From NCBI RefSeq assembly GCF_900129765.1, contig NZ_FQWU01000003.1, positions 62,001 to 126,000 of the forward strand: 64,000 bases of DNA. The letters are read 5' to 3'. A program made the position numbers and the translations under genes. Positions 36,574 to 45,208 of this stretch are shown piece by piece. Under the pieces are notes generated by a model. It was given only the letters and a program-made list of their open reading frames with translations. It was not told the DNA's origin and ran no database searches. Positions within the stretch are counted from its first letter, which is position 1. Each line of letters starts with the position of its first letter. Source of the stretch: Massilia sp. CF038. Lineage in GTDB: Bacteria > Pseudomonadota > Gammaproteobacteria > Burkholderiales > Burkholderiaceae_D.

Positions 36574-36651
36574 GCTGAACCTCCTTGGGTTGTTGAAAAG
36601 ACATCCCCAGTATCGGCATCCGCAAACTTGTCGTCAATACAATTTTTTAAA

Positions 36652-36676
36652 TAAAAAAGCCCGCACGCGGCGGGCT
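36652..36676 (-). terminator. Terminator of the PEP-CTERM gene
   Basis: On the minus strand arms AGCCCGC / GCGGGCT with a 5-nt loop are followed by TTTTTTAT, 24 nt after the stop codon. Confidence 0.85.
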
Positions 36677-36699
36677 CCTGCACCAGCTTGCGGGCTGAC

Positions 36700-37308
36700 T
36701 TATTTTGCTTTAGCGGCGCGGCGGCGGGCAGCACCCAGGCCCAGCAGACCCAGACCCAGCAGGGCGATCGAGGTTGGCTCAGGTACGGCCGTGATCTTGG
36801 TGCTGAAGTAGGCAGCATCGTTGTCCCATGCGTGGCCAGCCCAGATCCAGGTAGCCGAGTCGTCGATGTTTGGACGGTTGCCCCATGGACCAACACCATC
36901 CACGCCCAAGTTGCCCAGAGCACCGTATGCGCCGTTGAAGCCGGTCGTGTTGCCGGTCCAGTCGGTCGTGTTGGTGGTCATGAAGGTGCCGCCGTTGGCA
37001 AACTTGTGGCTGCCGCCGGTCAGGCTGAAGTCGCCCAGTACGCCGGCGATGCCGCCTTGGTCGTATGCGAACAGGTGCAGGTAATACGACACGCCCGGGG
37101 TCAGGACGGTGCTGTCGCTGTAGGTGCCGTACCAGTTGTTGGCGCTGCCGAAAGCGGCGCCCGCTGCGTTGTCGGTCGTGGAGATGTAGATCACGTAGCC
37201 GTTGTCGACGCTCAGGTTGCTGCTCAGGGTGGCTGCCGAGCTGGCGCCTGCGCACAGCATCAGAGCAGCAGCGATCGGGGCCAACAGAGTGCGGATGGTT
37301 TTTTTCAT
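36700..37308 (-). CDS. PEP-CTERM sorting-domain exported protein
   Basis: Exported protein of unknown function, 202 aa. The signal peptide ends at SSA-A (residue 25). The C-terminus carries a complete PEP-CTERM signal: VPEPTSIALLGLGLLGLGAA followed by RRRAAKAK, which marks it for exosortase/EpsH processing, usually together with exopolysaccharide production. The middle part is Gly/Asn/Thr-rich with many aromatic residues. No exosortase gene is present in this window. Confidence 0.88.
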   Translation of the reverse strand: MKKTIRTLLAPIAAALMLCAGASSAATLSSNLSVDNGYVIYISTTDNAAGAAFGSANNWYGTYSDSTVLTPGVSYYLHLFAYDQGGIAGVLGDFSLTGGSHKFANGGTFMTTNTTDWTGNTTGFNGAYGALGNLGVDGVGPWGNRPNIDDSATWIWAGHAWDNDAAYFSTKITAVPEPTSIALLGLGLLGLGAARRRAAKAK

Positions 37309-37625
37309 GGTGTCGTCATGGATGAAAGTTATGATGATTTACCAGAAGCAATTAATATGCCAATAAATTGCAAATCGGAAAAATCTTTTGTTATCAAGCA
37401 CTTGCTCTGCCATCGCCGAGAGGACAGCAAAAGTACTGTAAAGAATTTCGACAAGGAAATTGAAGATTCTTTATTGAAATTCCATGCTTTGCCGTCGAAC
37501 CCTTCCTCAGGCGTTTTCCGCATTTCAGCCCGCCAAATCCGCAGTCCATCGCATTCCGCTCGTTGACAAGATGGGGCTTGGCTATAGTTCACTCAACCCA
37601 AACGACTTACACAAAGGAAGACATC
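37309..37625. other. AT-richer intergenic region
   Basis: 317 nt between the PEP-CTERM gene (-) and the small secreted protein gene (+), without a supportable gene. The part 37320-37490 is clearly AT-richer than its surroundings. Short frames in it look nothing like the neighbouring genes. The right end holds a promoter (37563-37590). Confidence 0.5.
37563..37590 (+). promoter_or_regulatory. Putative sigma-70 promoter
   Basis: Consensus TTGACA (37563-37568), 16-nt spacer and TAGTTC (37585-37590), or TATAGT with a shorter spacer. It lies 36 nt upstream of the 67-residue gene. Confidence 0.6.
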
Positions 37626-37829
37626 ATGAACATCGCAAAAAACATGGAAATTATTTTCGTCGCCGCCCTGGCCATCATCTCGACGACGACCTTCGCTACC
37701 GCTGGCGCACAGCCGCGCAAGCTGGCCGCACCCGAAGTCGTTAAAGTCGGCGCCGCGCCCACCATGACCGTCATCACTGTCAGCGCCAAGCGTCTGACGG
37801 CCGCCGAAAAAGCCCAACTGGCCGACTAA
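37626..37829 (+). CDS. Small secreted protein of unknown function
   Basis: 67 aa from ATG 37626, preceded by AAAGGAAGAC. A hydrophobic signal-like segment (EIIFVAALAIISTTTFATA) ends near residue 26, leaving a mature peptide of about 40 residues with two parts: RKLAAPEVVKVGAAP and MTVITVSAKRLTAAEKAQLA. No family is recognised. It has its own consensus promoter and lies 32 nt before the GIN-domain gene, so both are probably one transcript. Confidence 0.65.
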   Translation: MNIAKNMEIIFVAALAIISTTTFATAGAQPRKLAAPEVVKVGAAPTMTVITVSAKRLTAAEKAQLAD

Positions 37830-37861
37830 GCACAACGAACCAATCATCTACGGAGCGCGCA

Positions 37862-38629
37862 ATGAATAAATTTTTCGGCACGGCAGTCATGGCGGCAACG
37901 CTGGCAGTTTCGGGCGCGGCGCTCGCAGATGAACAAATGACGCAGCAGCGCGCCATCGATGCGCGCGCGGTCAAAATCAAGCTGGGCGGCATTGTCGACT
38001 TGCGCGTCAAACAGGGACCGACGCCATCCTTGACCATCATTGGCGACCGTCGTCTGGTGGAAAAAGTGAGCGTGGTCCAGGACGGCGAAACCATCACCAT
38101 CGACACCGAGTCGCGCGGCATCAATTTTGGCAATAAGTCGCGCGGTGAGCTGCGCGTCGAACTGACAATGCCCGCTCTGACGCAACTGGTGTCGAACGGC
38201 GTCGGCGCATCCGATGTAAAAGGCTTCACCGGCCCGGAAATCAAGGTCTCGCTGGAAGGCGCAGGCGCCGTGAATTTGGATAGCAACTATCGCAGCATCG
38301 TGGCCCGCCTTGGCGGCGTCGGCAGCATGACATTGAACGCGACGGATGCCGACCAGGTCGATCTGAAGCTCGGTGGCGCAGGCGCAATTGCCGTCAATGG
38401 CAGCAGCAAGTTGCTGCGCGCGCAGTTGGGTGGCGTTGGTAGTCTGGATGCCAAAAAACTGATGGCCGATACGGTTGTACTCGACATGTCCGGCCTGGGC
38501 GGCGCCACTGTGTATGCAAAAACCACCGCCAATCTGAAATTGAGCGGCCTGGGTTCTGCCACGGTCTACGGCAAGCCTGCCACGCGCACGTCGGAAGCAC
38601 GCGGCCTGGGCAGCGTCTCCTGGCAATAA
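37862..38629 (+). CDS. GIN-domain (DUF2807) exported protein
   Basis: Putative cell-surface or periplasmic beta-helix protein. It has 255 aa with a signal peptide ending ALA (residue 22). The DUF2807 'head GIN' domain follows: VDLRVKQGPTPSLTIIGDRRLVEKV near the start, then repeated Gly-rich turns (GVGASDVKG, GAGAVNL, GVGSMTL, GAGAIAV, GVGSLDA, GLGGATV, GLGSATV). These repeats, about 20 residues apart, fit a right-handed beta-helix. The function is unknown. Confidence 0.85.
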   Translation: MNKFFGTAVMAATLAVSGAALADEQMTQQRAIDARAVKIKLGGIVDLRVKQGPTPSLTIIGDRRLVEKVSVVQDGETITIDTESRGINFGNKSRGELRVELTMPALTQLVSNGVGASDVKGFTGPEIKVSLEGAGAVNLDSNYRSIVARLGGVGSMTLNATDADQVDLKLGGAGAIAVNGSSKLLRAQLGGVGSLDAKKLMADTVVLDMSGLGGATVYAKTTANLKLSGLGSATVYGKPATRTSEARGLGSVSWQ

Positions 38630-38647
38630 GTTACCTCACAATGACGA

Positions 38648-38678
38648 AAGCCGCCTGCTCGGACCAGGCGGCTTTTTT
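38648..38678 (+). terminator. Terminator after the GIN-domain gene
   Basis: Perfect 10-bp arms AAGCCGCCTG / CAGGCGGCTT, 7-nt loop, T-run. It separates the convergent GIN-domain (+) and BON (-) genes. Confidence 0.9.
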
Positions 38679-38691
38679 CTTTTGCGGGTAC

Positions 38692-39006
38692 TTAGCGCTT
38701 GACGGTCATGTCGTTTTTCACCGATTTGACGCCGGAAATATCGCGCGTCATTTGCACGGCCTTGGTAATGTCTTCCGCTGAGCTGACGAAGCCGCTCAGC
38801 TGCACCGTGCCCTTGTAGGTTTCGACATTGATTTCGGTGGCCTTGAGCTGCGGGTCGGCCACCAGTGCCGCCTTGACCTTGCCGGTGATGACGGCGTCGT
38901 CAATGTATTCGCCCGTGCCTTCGCGCTTGGCGGTCGGTGCGCAGGCAACCAATGCGACAACGAGTATGCTGGAGATAAATGCAGTGAAACGGCGTGCGAT
39001 CGTCAT
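38692..39006 (-). CDS. BON-domain lipoprotein
   Basis: Periplasmic, probably outer-membrane-linked protein of the OsmY/BON type. It has 104 aa. The lipobox V-A-C ends at Cys22 (LVVALVACAP). One BON domain follows at about residues 38-103: ITGKVKAALVADPQLKATEINVETYKGTVQLSGFVSS with conserved Gly, then VKSVKNDM. Such proteins are often induced by osmotic or envelope stress. An AGGAG ribosome binding site lies just upstream of ATG 39006. Confidence 0.88.
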   Translation of the reverse strand: MTIARRFTAFISSILVVALVACAPTAKREGTGEYIDDAVITGKVKAALVADPQLKATEINVETYKGTVQLSGFVSSAEDITKAVQMTRDISGVKSVKNDMTVKR

Positions 39007-39090
39007 GTGGAGCTCCTTGAAGGGTAAAAGTCTCCACTGATTGTCCTGTGACGCTTTTGCACGCGTTTGATCTCGGCCAATCGAACAGAC

Positions 39091-40092
39091 TTAACCCGCA
39101 CCCGGCTGGGACTTTTCGACCGCGACCAAAGCAGCCTTGTTCGCGGCAACTCGGTCATGTCCCAGAACCACGCGAATATCCGCACGTCCTGACGCGCCAG
39201 GCATGAGCATGGGCACGCCCCCAACACGCGTGGCCAGGCGCTCGGCCGCCAAGCGGAAACTAGCCTGGTATTCCACCCGCGTCTGGCGCACGCCGAAGCC
39301 TTTTTGATTGGTCAGGCGCACGACCCTGCCCTGGTCGGCGCCGATGCTGCGCGCCACCGCGCGCGCCATGCCTTTCACGCCATTACCGTTGCTGATCTCC
39401 AGCGTCAGCGTTTCGCGCGGCGCCGCTTCGATTCGCTCCAGAACGAACATGCCGCTTTGGTCCTGCCGAATTTCGGTGCGGGCCCAGCGTGTGTCTTCAT
39501 TGCTGTCGACCTTTACCGCCTTTTCAATGGCTGGTACGCCGGCAACCGCCGCAATCGCGTAGTCCGACTTGAAATCGTGCCCGCGCAGTGCGGCGGCTTG
39601 ACGGTACATGGCTTGCGCCCGCTCGCGCTGCCCTAGCTTGCCCAAAACATTGCCCAGATGGTGCCAGGCGCGATCATTCAAAGGATCTTGCAGGCAGGCG
39701 CTTTCAAGCGCGGTCTGTGCGGAACTGAGGTCGCCGCGCAAATAATAGGCGTAGCCCAGATTGCTCAGCAGGTAACCGCTGTCGACGCCGGCGGCGTTCG
39801 CCGTCAAGCCTTCCCAAAGCGCAATTGCAGCATCGAGATCGCCTGCTTCAGCGGCCAGCACGGCCAGGCCGTTGCGGGCGTTGACATGCCCTGGGACCGC
39901 GCGCAGCACTGCTTCGTAGTCCGCCCGGGCCTGCTCGAACTGATGGGCCAGATGGTGGACTCGGCCGGTCCGATACGCATGCTCGGCCGAGGGCACGGGG
40001 TCGGACTGCGGCATCCGGTAACCCATATCCGCGCACGCAAGCAAAAGCGCGCCGCTACACAAGATGACAATGCGTTTGAGCGAGGGTTTCAT
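39091..40092 (-). CDS. TPR lipoprotein with LytR-type C-terminal domain, tad locus (TadD-like)
   Basis: Last gene of the tad locus, 333 aa from ATG 40092. The lipobox L-L-A-C ends at about Cys20. Residues about 38-190 contain tetratricopeptide repeats (HQFEQARADYEAVLRAVPGHVNARNGLAVLAAEAGDLDAAI; YYLRGDLSSAQTALESACLQDP; AWHHLGNVLGKLGQRERAQAMYRQAA). The C-terminal part is a LytR_C domain (LEISNGNGVKGMARAVARSI...). TadD in other loci is a TPR lipoprotein that helps secretin assembly; the LytR_C extension could bind cell-wall polymer. It lies 13 nt after tadC. Confidence 0.85.
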   Translation of the reverse strand: MKPSLKRIVILCSGALLLACADMGYRMPQSDPVPSAEHAYRTGRVHHLAHQFEQARADYEAVLRAVPGHVNARNGLAVLAAEAGDLDAAIALWEGLTANAAGVDSGYLLSNLGYAYYLRGDLSSAQTALESACLQDPLNDRAWHHLGNVLGKLGQRERAQAMYRQAAALRGHDFKSDYAIAAVAGVPAIEKAVKVDSNEDTRWARTEIRQDQSGMFVLERIEAAPRETLTLEISNGNGVKGMARAVARSIGADQGRVVRLTNQKGFGVRQTRVEYQASFRLAAERLATRVGGVPMLMPGASGRADIRVVLGHDRVAANKAALVAVEKSQPGAG

Positions 40093-40105
40093 GTTGCTCT
40101 CCAGT

Positions 40106-41047
40106 TCAGTCAGTGCCTGCAATCTTGCCCATGGTGCGTCCGATCTGGATGGCCGCCGGACCGACCAGCACAATCATCAAGGTAGGGAAAATGAAGAAAA
40201 TCAAAGGGAACAAGAGCTTCAGCGCAATTTTTGCGGCAGCTTCTTCCGCCATCAACTGCCGTTTCGAGCGCAGATTATCCGAGTGCACGCGCAGCGAGGT
40301 ACCCATGCTGGTGCCAAACCGCTCGGACTGGATCAGCATCGCCACCAGCGTATCCACATCCTCTACCCCGCTGCGCAGGGCAAAGTTGCGCAGCGCGCGT
40401 TCCTTGGTGAATCCGGCCCGCATTTCCATCAGCACCAGTTGCAGCTCCTGCGCGAGAACCATGCTTTTGATGTGAATTTCGCCTGCCACCTTCACCATGG
40501 CGCGCTCCAGGCTCAGGCCTGCCTCCACGCACACGGTCAACAGATCGAGGGCGTCGGGGATGATTTCGAAAATCTCGCGCTGGCGCCGGCGCGCCACCTG
40601 TTCCAGGACCACGTTCGGGATGTAGTAGCCAAAGGCGGCGGCAGCGAGCAGACAAAACATGAAGCGCTGCCCCGGCATGGCGGGCACGTAGTGCATCAGC
40701 ACCATGGCGATGATGCCGGGCAGCAGAAGAGCAAGCAGCGTTTTGGACGCAAAGTACAGGGGTGCCGCCGCGCTGTTGCGCCAGCCGGCATTCATGAAAC
40801 GCGTGCGCAGGGCCGAGCGCTCCCACCCTTCCTCCGGCAACGATAATTTGCTGAACGGCTGGGCGACCTTGACGATTTTTTCGACCCAGCCATCGCCGCT
40901 TTGCAGTGCACCGGCTTCCGTCTTGGCGCCAAAATGATCGAGCCGGCTACGCATCGCACCGGGCACGAAGACGGCCATGCCCATCATCGCCAGGCCGCAG
41001 ACGATGCCAAATACAACCAGCAGGAAGATCACGTTTGCAATCGTCAT
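40106..41047 (-). CDS. tadC: Tad pilus inner-membrane protein TadC
   Basis: GspF-type platform protein of the Flp pilus. It has 313 aa with membrane segments at about 8-28, 95-135 and 275-305. The cytoplasmic T2SSF region is DALDLLTVCVEAGLSLERAMVKVAGE, with AQELQLVLMEMRAGFTKERALRN and TLVAMLIQSERFGTSMGTSLRVHSD. AAGGAGAACGAC precedes ATG 41047. It forms a pair with TadB, as in all tad loci. Confidence 0.93.
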   Translation of the reverse strand: MTIANVIFLLVVFGIVCGLAMMGMAVFVPGAMRSRLDHFGAKTEAGALQSGDGWVEKIVKVAQPFSKLSLPEEGWERSALRTRFMNAGWRNSAAAPLYFASKTLLALLLPGIIAMVLMHYVPAMPGQRFMFCLLAAAAFGYYIPNVVLEQVARRRQREIFEIIPDALDLLTVCVEAGLSLERAMVKVAGEIHIKSMVLAQELQLVLMEMRAGFTKERALRNFALRSGVEDVDTLVAMLIQSERFGTSMGTSLRVHSDNLRSKRQLMAEEAAAKIALKLLFPLIFFIFPTLMIVLVGPAAIQIGRTMGKIAGTD

Positions 41048-41057
41048 GTCGTTCTCC

Positions 41058-42038
41058 TTATACCCGAATGTGAATCACGCGGCGGATCCACAGCACGCCG
41101 ATGAGGATCATGCCGGCGCCGTACCACAGCATCGTCTGCCCGGTAGGGTCGGTCCACAGCACGCTGACGTATTTGGGGTTCGCTATCAGCATGAAGAACA
41201 TCGCGCAGAACGGCATCAAGCCCAGAATCCAGGCCGACATGCGCCCTTCCGCCGACAGCACCCGCACTTTGCCCAGCAGCTTGAGGCGGGCGCGAATGAT
41301 ATGGCTGATATTGCCCAGGATTTCAGCCAGATTGCCGCCCGACTCGCGCTGAATCACTACGGCGATGACCAGGTAACGCAAGTCGGTCAGCGGAATCCGG
41401 TCGGCCAGGCTATATAACGCCTCATTAAGCGGCACGCCGTAGTTGATCTCCTCGTGGGCAGTACGGAATTCGCCAGACAAGGGTTCCGGCAGTTCCGAGC
41501 CAACCATCTGCAGCACATTGGTAAACGAATGCCCGGCGCGCATGGCACGGGCCAGAAAATCAGCCGCTTCCGGCAGCTGTTCCTCTATCTTGATCAAGCG
41601 CGCGGTGCGTGCGCGCCGCGCAAGCACGTAGGGCGCCGACATGAACATCAGCGCGATGACCACTTGCGCCACCGGAGGCGCGGGCCGCATTTGCAGCAAC
41701 AGCAGCGCCACGCACATACCGCCGAACGCCGCGCCCATGAACTGCGCAACCGACCAGCGCAAGCCCGCCTGCAGCAGCAGCCGGTCGATGGCCTGGGCCA
41801 GGCGGCGCCGATGCAGAAAAGCGTCCAGCCAGTCGTTGTCGCAATAGCGGCGCTGCTTGAGGATGGAGACCTTCTCGCCGTTGGCATCCATCCCGCCCGA
41901 CATCAGCCGCAGGCGACGCGCAATGCGCTTGGCGCCGCCGCCGTGAGTACCCGACCACCACAGATACGCCCCCTCGATCATCAGGATGACTGCTGCGAAC
42001 AGCAGGACCGTAAAGCCGTAGAACACTGCATCCATCAT
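41058..42038 (-). CDS. tadB: Tad pilus inner-membrane protein TadB
   Basis: GspF-type platform protein of the Flp pilus. It has 326 aa from the ATG pair at 42038/42035, both behind AGGAGA. Membrane segments are at about 5-25, 95-135 and near the C-terminus. The T2SSF part is EEQLPEAADFLARAMRAGHSFTNVLQMVGSELPEPLSGEF, followed by EINYGVPLNEALYSLADRIPL and VVIQRESGGNLAEILGNISHIIR. It lies 13 nt after tadA and 10 nt before tadC. Confidence 0.93.
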   Translation of the reverse strand: MMDAVFYGFTVLLFAAVILMIEGAYLWWSGTHGGGAKRIARRLRLMSGGMDANGEKVSILKQRRYCDNDWLDAFLHRRRLAQAIDRLLLQAGLRWSVAQFMGAAFGGMCVALLLLQMRPAPPVAQVVIALMFMSAPYVLARRARTARLIKIEEQLPEAADFLARAMRAGHSFTNVLQMVGSELPEPLSGEFRTAHEEINYGVPLNEALYSLADRIPLTDLRYLVIAVVIQRESGGNLAEILGNISHIIRARLKLLGKVRVLSAEGRMSAWILGLMPFCAMFFMLIANPKYVSVLWTDPTGQTMLWYGAGMILIGVLWIRRVIHIRV

Positions 42039-42051
42039 GGTCTCCTGGCGG

Positions 42052-43395
42052 TTATTCGTACACGCGGGCGGGATCGAAGGCGGCGTCCGGCACGGCGGCG
42101 CCAAACAGGCGCAGGCGGTCGGCAAAACGCGGGCGTACTCCGGTGGCGCAGAAGTGGCCCATGACCTTGCCGTCGGCCGCCACCCCGGTTTGCTCGAACT
42201 TGAAGATCTCCTGCATGGCGATCACTTCGCCCTCCATGCCGGTGATCTCCTGCATGCTCACCAGCTTGCGGGCGCCGTCGGTCAGGCGCGTCACTTGCAG
42301 CACCACTGTCACGGCCGACGAAATCTGCTGGCGCGTGGCGCGCGGGGTCAGGTTCACGCCGGCCATGCCGACCATGTTTTCCAGCCTGGCCAGGGCGTCG
42401 CGCGGTGTGTTCGAGTGGATGGTGGCGAGGGAACCTTCGTGGCCGGTGTTCATCGCTTGCAGCATGTCGAGCGCCTCGGCCCCACGCACCTCGCCCAGGA
42501 TGATGCGGTCGGGGCGCATGCGCAGGGCATTGCGCACCAGCGCCCGCTGCGACACTTCGCCCTTGCCTTCGATGTTGGGCGGCCGGGTTTCCAGGCGTAC
42601 CACGTGCGGCTGGCGCATCTGCAGCTCGGCCGCATCTTCAATCGTAATGATGCGTTCATTGGCGGGAATGAAACCGGACAACAGGTTCAGCAAGGTGGTC
42701 TTGCCGCTGCCGGTGCCGCCCGAAATCAGAATATTGATCTTCGAGTGGCCCAGTGCCTGCAGCACCTGCACCATGGGCGGTGTCACGCTCTTGAACGAGA
42801 GCAGATTTTCAGCCGTCAGCGGGGCAGCGGAAAAGCGCCGGATCGACAGGATCGGCCCATCCACCGCCAGTGGCGGAATGATGGCATTCACGCGCGAGCC
42901 GTCCGGCAGGCGGGCGTCGACCATGGGGCTCGATTCGTCGACGCGGCGGCCCACCCGCGAAACGATCTTCTCGATGATCTTCATCAGGTGGGCGTTGTCG
43001 TGGAAGGTGATGTCGGTCAGTTCCAGGCGGCCGCGCCGCTCCACGTACACCTTGTTCGATGTATTGACCAGAATGTCCGAAATGGTGGGGTCGACCAGCA
43101 AGGGCTCGAGCGGACCGAAGCCCAGCATTTCGTGCTGGATGTCGAGCACCAGGTTGTGGCGCTCGTGCTGATTTAGGACGATGCGTTCTTCTTCGATGAT
43201 GCGCTGGATCAGCAGCGCCAGCTCATGCTTGAACTGCTCCGTGGTGAGCCGCTTGAGCCGCTCCAGATCGATCCGGTCCAGGATCATCTGGTGCATATTT
43301 TTCTTGAGCTCCTGGTAGGCATGGTTCGAGGTTTCGGAAGTGGGGGCGGCGGGCCGCGTGTCATCGACGGCGCTCAGGCGTTCACGTAAGGTCAT
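42052..43395 (-). CDS. tadA: Tad pilus ATPase TadA (CpaF)
   Basis: Hexameric ATPase that drives Flp pilus assembly. It has 447 aa from ATG 43395, which has GGAG 6-7 nt upstream; an in-frame ATG at 43413 overlaps the tadZ stop (ATGA) and is the alternative. Walker A is ILISGGTGSGKTTLLNLLSG, with the Asp box TIEDAAELQMRQPHVVRLE, Walker B DRIILGEVRGAEALDMLQAM and His box GHEGSLATIHSNTPRDALARLE. The N-terminal helical domain (about 1-150) is of CpaF type. Confidence 0.96.
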   Translation of the reverse strand: MTLRERLSAVDDTRPAAPTSETSNHAYQELKKNMHQMILDRIDLERLKRLTTEQFKHELALLIQRIIEEERIVLNQHERHNLVLDIQHEMLGFGPLEPLLVDPTISDILVNTSNKVYVERRGRLELTDITFHDNAHLMKIIEKIVSRVGRRVDESSPMVDARLPDGSRVNAIIPPLAVDGPILSIRRFSAAPLTAENLLSFKSVTPPMVQVLQALGHSKINILISGGTGSGKTTLLNLLSGFIPANERIITIEDAAELQMRQPHVVRLETRPPNIEGKGEVSQRALVRNALRMRPDRIILGEVRGAEALDMLQAMNTGHEGSLATIHSNTPRDALARLENMVGMAGVNLTPRATRQQISSAVTVVLQVTRLTDGARKLVSMQEITGMEGEVIAMQEIFKFEQTGVAADGKVMGHFCATGVRPRFADRLRLFGAAVPDAAFDPARVYE

Positions 43396-43409
43396 GTTGT
43401 CTCCAGGGT

Positions 43410-44585
43410 TCATGCTTCGCCGTCGCCACGCCCGAACAGGCGGTCGAACAGGCCTTTGTTTTCGGGGACGCGGCGCGCCGTGATGGTTTCAACCAGTTCC
43501 GCCATGCTGCGCGAGACCGGCGATGAGCGTGACAGGCGCAGCACCGGCACGCCCTGATTGACCGAGTCGGTCACGGCGATGTAGTCGTTGGGGATGGTGT
43601 GCACGATCTCGGCACCCAAGGCGCTTTGCAGATCCTGCAGGCGTAGCTTGCCGCCCTTTTCGTAGCGATTGACCACCAGACGCGTGTTTTCCAGCGGATA
43701 GCCCAGCGAGCGGAAGATATCGAGCAGACGGCGGCCATCGCGAATATCGGGCAGGCCCAGTTGCAGTACCGGGTAGATGCCGTCGGCGCTGTCCAGCGCG
43801 CGCAGGGAGATCGCATCGATCTGGCGGCCGACATCGAGCACGATGTAGTCGTAATGCTGGCGCGCCACGCGCAAAATCGCATCCATGTGCTCGGGTTTCA
43901 GGTCCACTGCGTGGGCCGGGTCATCCGCTGCGGCCAGAATGCCGAAGCCGCCCGTCACGTGCACCAGGCACGACTCAAGAAAGGCGCCGTCCACGCGCGC
44001 GATCTGGCTGCACACATCCGACAAGGTCATGGCCGGGCGCTGGTCCGACACATACAACGTGGCGTCGCCAAACTGGCCATGCAAGTCGATCAGCAGTACT
44101 TTCTTGTCGGCCAGCGTGGCCAGGGCGTAGGCAAAATTGGTGGAGATGAAGGTGGCGCCGCTGCCACCCTTGCAGGAGATGAAGGCCAGCACTTTACCGT
44201 CGCGCATTGTGGTTTCGCCGGCCACGGCGGCGATCCTGTCCATCGCTTCATGGAAGGCGCGGTGCACCAGCGGCAGCTGCAGCACTTCACGCACGCCGGC
44301 GCGCATGGCGCGAATCAGCAGGTCTTGCTGGTGCTCGTGCGTGAGCAGCATGAAACTGGCGTCGGGATAGTGCTTGGTCAGGCGCTCCAGCATGTCAGCC
44401 TCGCTCGGCTCGAAATCGCTGGCGTCGACAATGACCAGGGCCGGCGCATCCGGAACCGGCCGGTCGAGCGCATCGCGCATGCTGGCGCGTGTTGCGGCCA
44501 GGTTCAGCGGCGGCACTCTGGCCGCGCCTTGCGACGCGATTTCCGCGTGCAAGGCGTTGTCACGGGTGATGAGTAGGGCTTTCAT
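43410..44585 (-). CDS. tadZ: Tad pilus localisation protein TadZ (CpaE)
   Basis: ParA/MinD-like protein that places the Flp apparatus at the pole or membrane. It has 391 aa from ATG 44585. Residues 1-125 form a degenerate receiver-like domain (LVIVDASDFEPSEADMLERL; MRAGVREVLQLPL). The ATPase domain starts at about 138 with FISCKGGSGATFISTNFAYAL: the Walker A lysine is replaced by Ala (KGGSGAT), a deviation often seen in TadZ. Further motifs are KKVLLIDLHGQFGDATLY and YDYIVLDVGRQID. Confidence 0.92.
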   Translation of the reverse strand: MKALLITRDNALHAEIASQGAARVPPLNLAATRASMRDALDRPVPDAPALVIVDASDFEPSEADMLERLTKHYPDASFMLLTHEHQQDLLIRAMRAGVREVLQLPLVHRAFHEAMDRIAAVAGETTMRDGKVLAFISCKGGSGATFISTNFAYALATLADKKVLLIDLHGQFGDATLYVSDQRPAMTLSDVCSQIARVDGAFLESCLVHVTGGFGILAAADDPAHAVDLKPEHMDAILRVARQHYDYIVLDVGRQIDAISLRALDSADGIYPVLQLGLPDIRDGRRLLDIFRSLGYPLENTRLVVNRYEKGGKLRLQDLQSALGAEIVHTIPNDYIAVTDSVNQGVPVLRLSRSSPVSRSMAELVETITARRVPENKGLFDRLFGRGDGEA

Positions 44586-44607
44586 GGGCGGTCCTCGTTG
44601 GTGGGCT

Positions 44608-45189
44608 TTACAGGCAGTTGCCTGCCACGCCAGGCTGGTAACCCAGCGTTGCGACTGGGGTGACGGTGGCGAAGCTGGGGAAATGCAGCGGCGCACCGGG
44701 GAAGAAATTGGCGCCGATGATGGGCACGTACTCCACCCGTGAGCAATCCGGTCCCGACCCTTGGTAGCACAGGCGTACACGCACGAAGCGGATACAGCTG
44801 GCTCCTTCCGGATCCTGATTGCAGTTGATGATGTTTTGCTCCGGGCAGGCCGGCATGGGGCTGACCTGCTCAAGCGTGCCATTGAGGTAATCGATCGCCA
44901 GATGCTGTTCCTGCAGATTGCCGCGCAGCGGCATGCCACCCGGAATGTCCCCGAACATGGCTACCCGGCGAACGCCATCGAGCGCACCTGCGTTGCTGAA
45001 GTCCGTAAAGGCGGCAGCGCGCGCCGCGCGCCGGGTCACTTCGACCATGGTGCTGTAGGCATACAGGGCGCGCGCCAGTTCCAGCACCCCAAACACAAAG
45101 GTGAAGAACAGCATGGAGCCCAGCGCAAACTCGACTGCGGCAACTCCAAACTGGGAACGCGGCGATGACTTGGGTGTGAAATGGCGCAT
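44608..45189 (-). CDS. TadE-like pseudopilin
   Basis: Minor pseudopilin of the Flp pilus, 193 aa. A prepilin-like start (residues about 12-35) is QFGVAAVEFALGSMLFFTFVFG, with Glu five residues after the cleavage Gly. The segment VLELARALYAYSTMVEVTRRAARAA is typical for TadE. The C-terminal half has several Cys residues (MPACPEQNIINCNQ, CIRFVRVRLCYQ, DCSRVEY) that may form disulfides. Confidence 0.85.
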   Translation of the reverse strand: MRHFTPKSSPRSQFGVAAVEFALGSMLFFTFVFGVLELARALYAYSTMVEVTRRAARAAAFTDFSNAGALDGVRRVAMFGDIPGGMPLRGNLQEQHLAIDYLNGTLEQVSPMPACPEQNIINCNQDPEGASCIRFVRVRLCYQGSGPDCSRVEYVPIIGANFFPGAPLHFPSFATVTPVATLGYQPGVAGNCL

Positions 45190-45208
45190 GGCGGGCTCGT
45201 TCTCGGGC

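Noticed and set aside
37329-37592. Possible 87-codon minus-strand gene in the AT-rich gap
   Set aside because: No ribosome binding site, no recognisable protein features, and it would overlap the promoter of the 67-residue gene.
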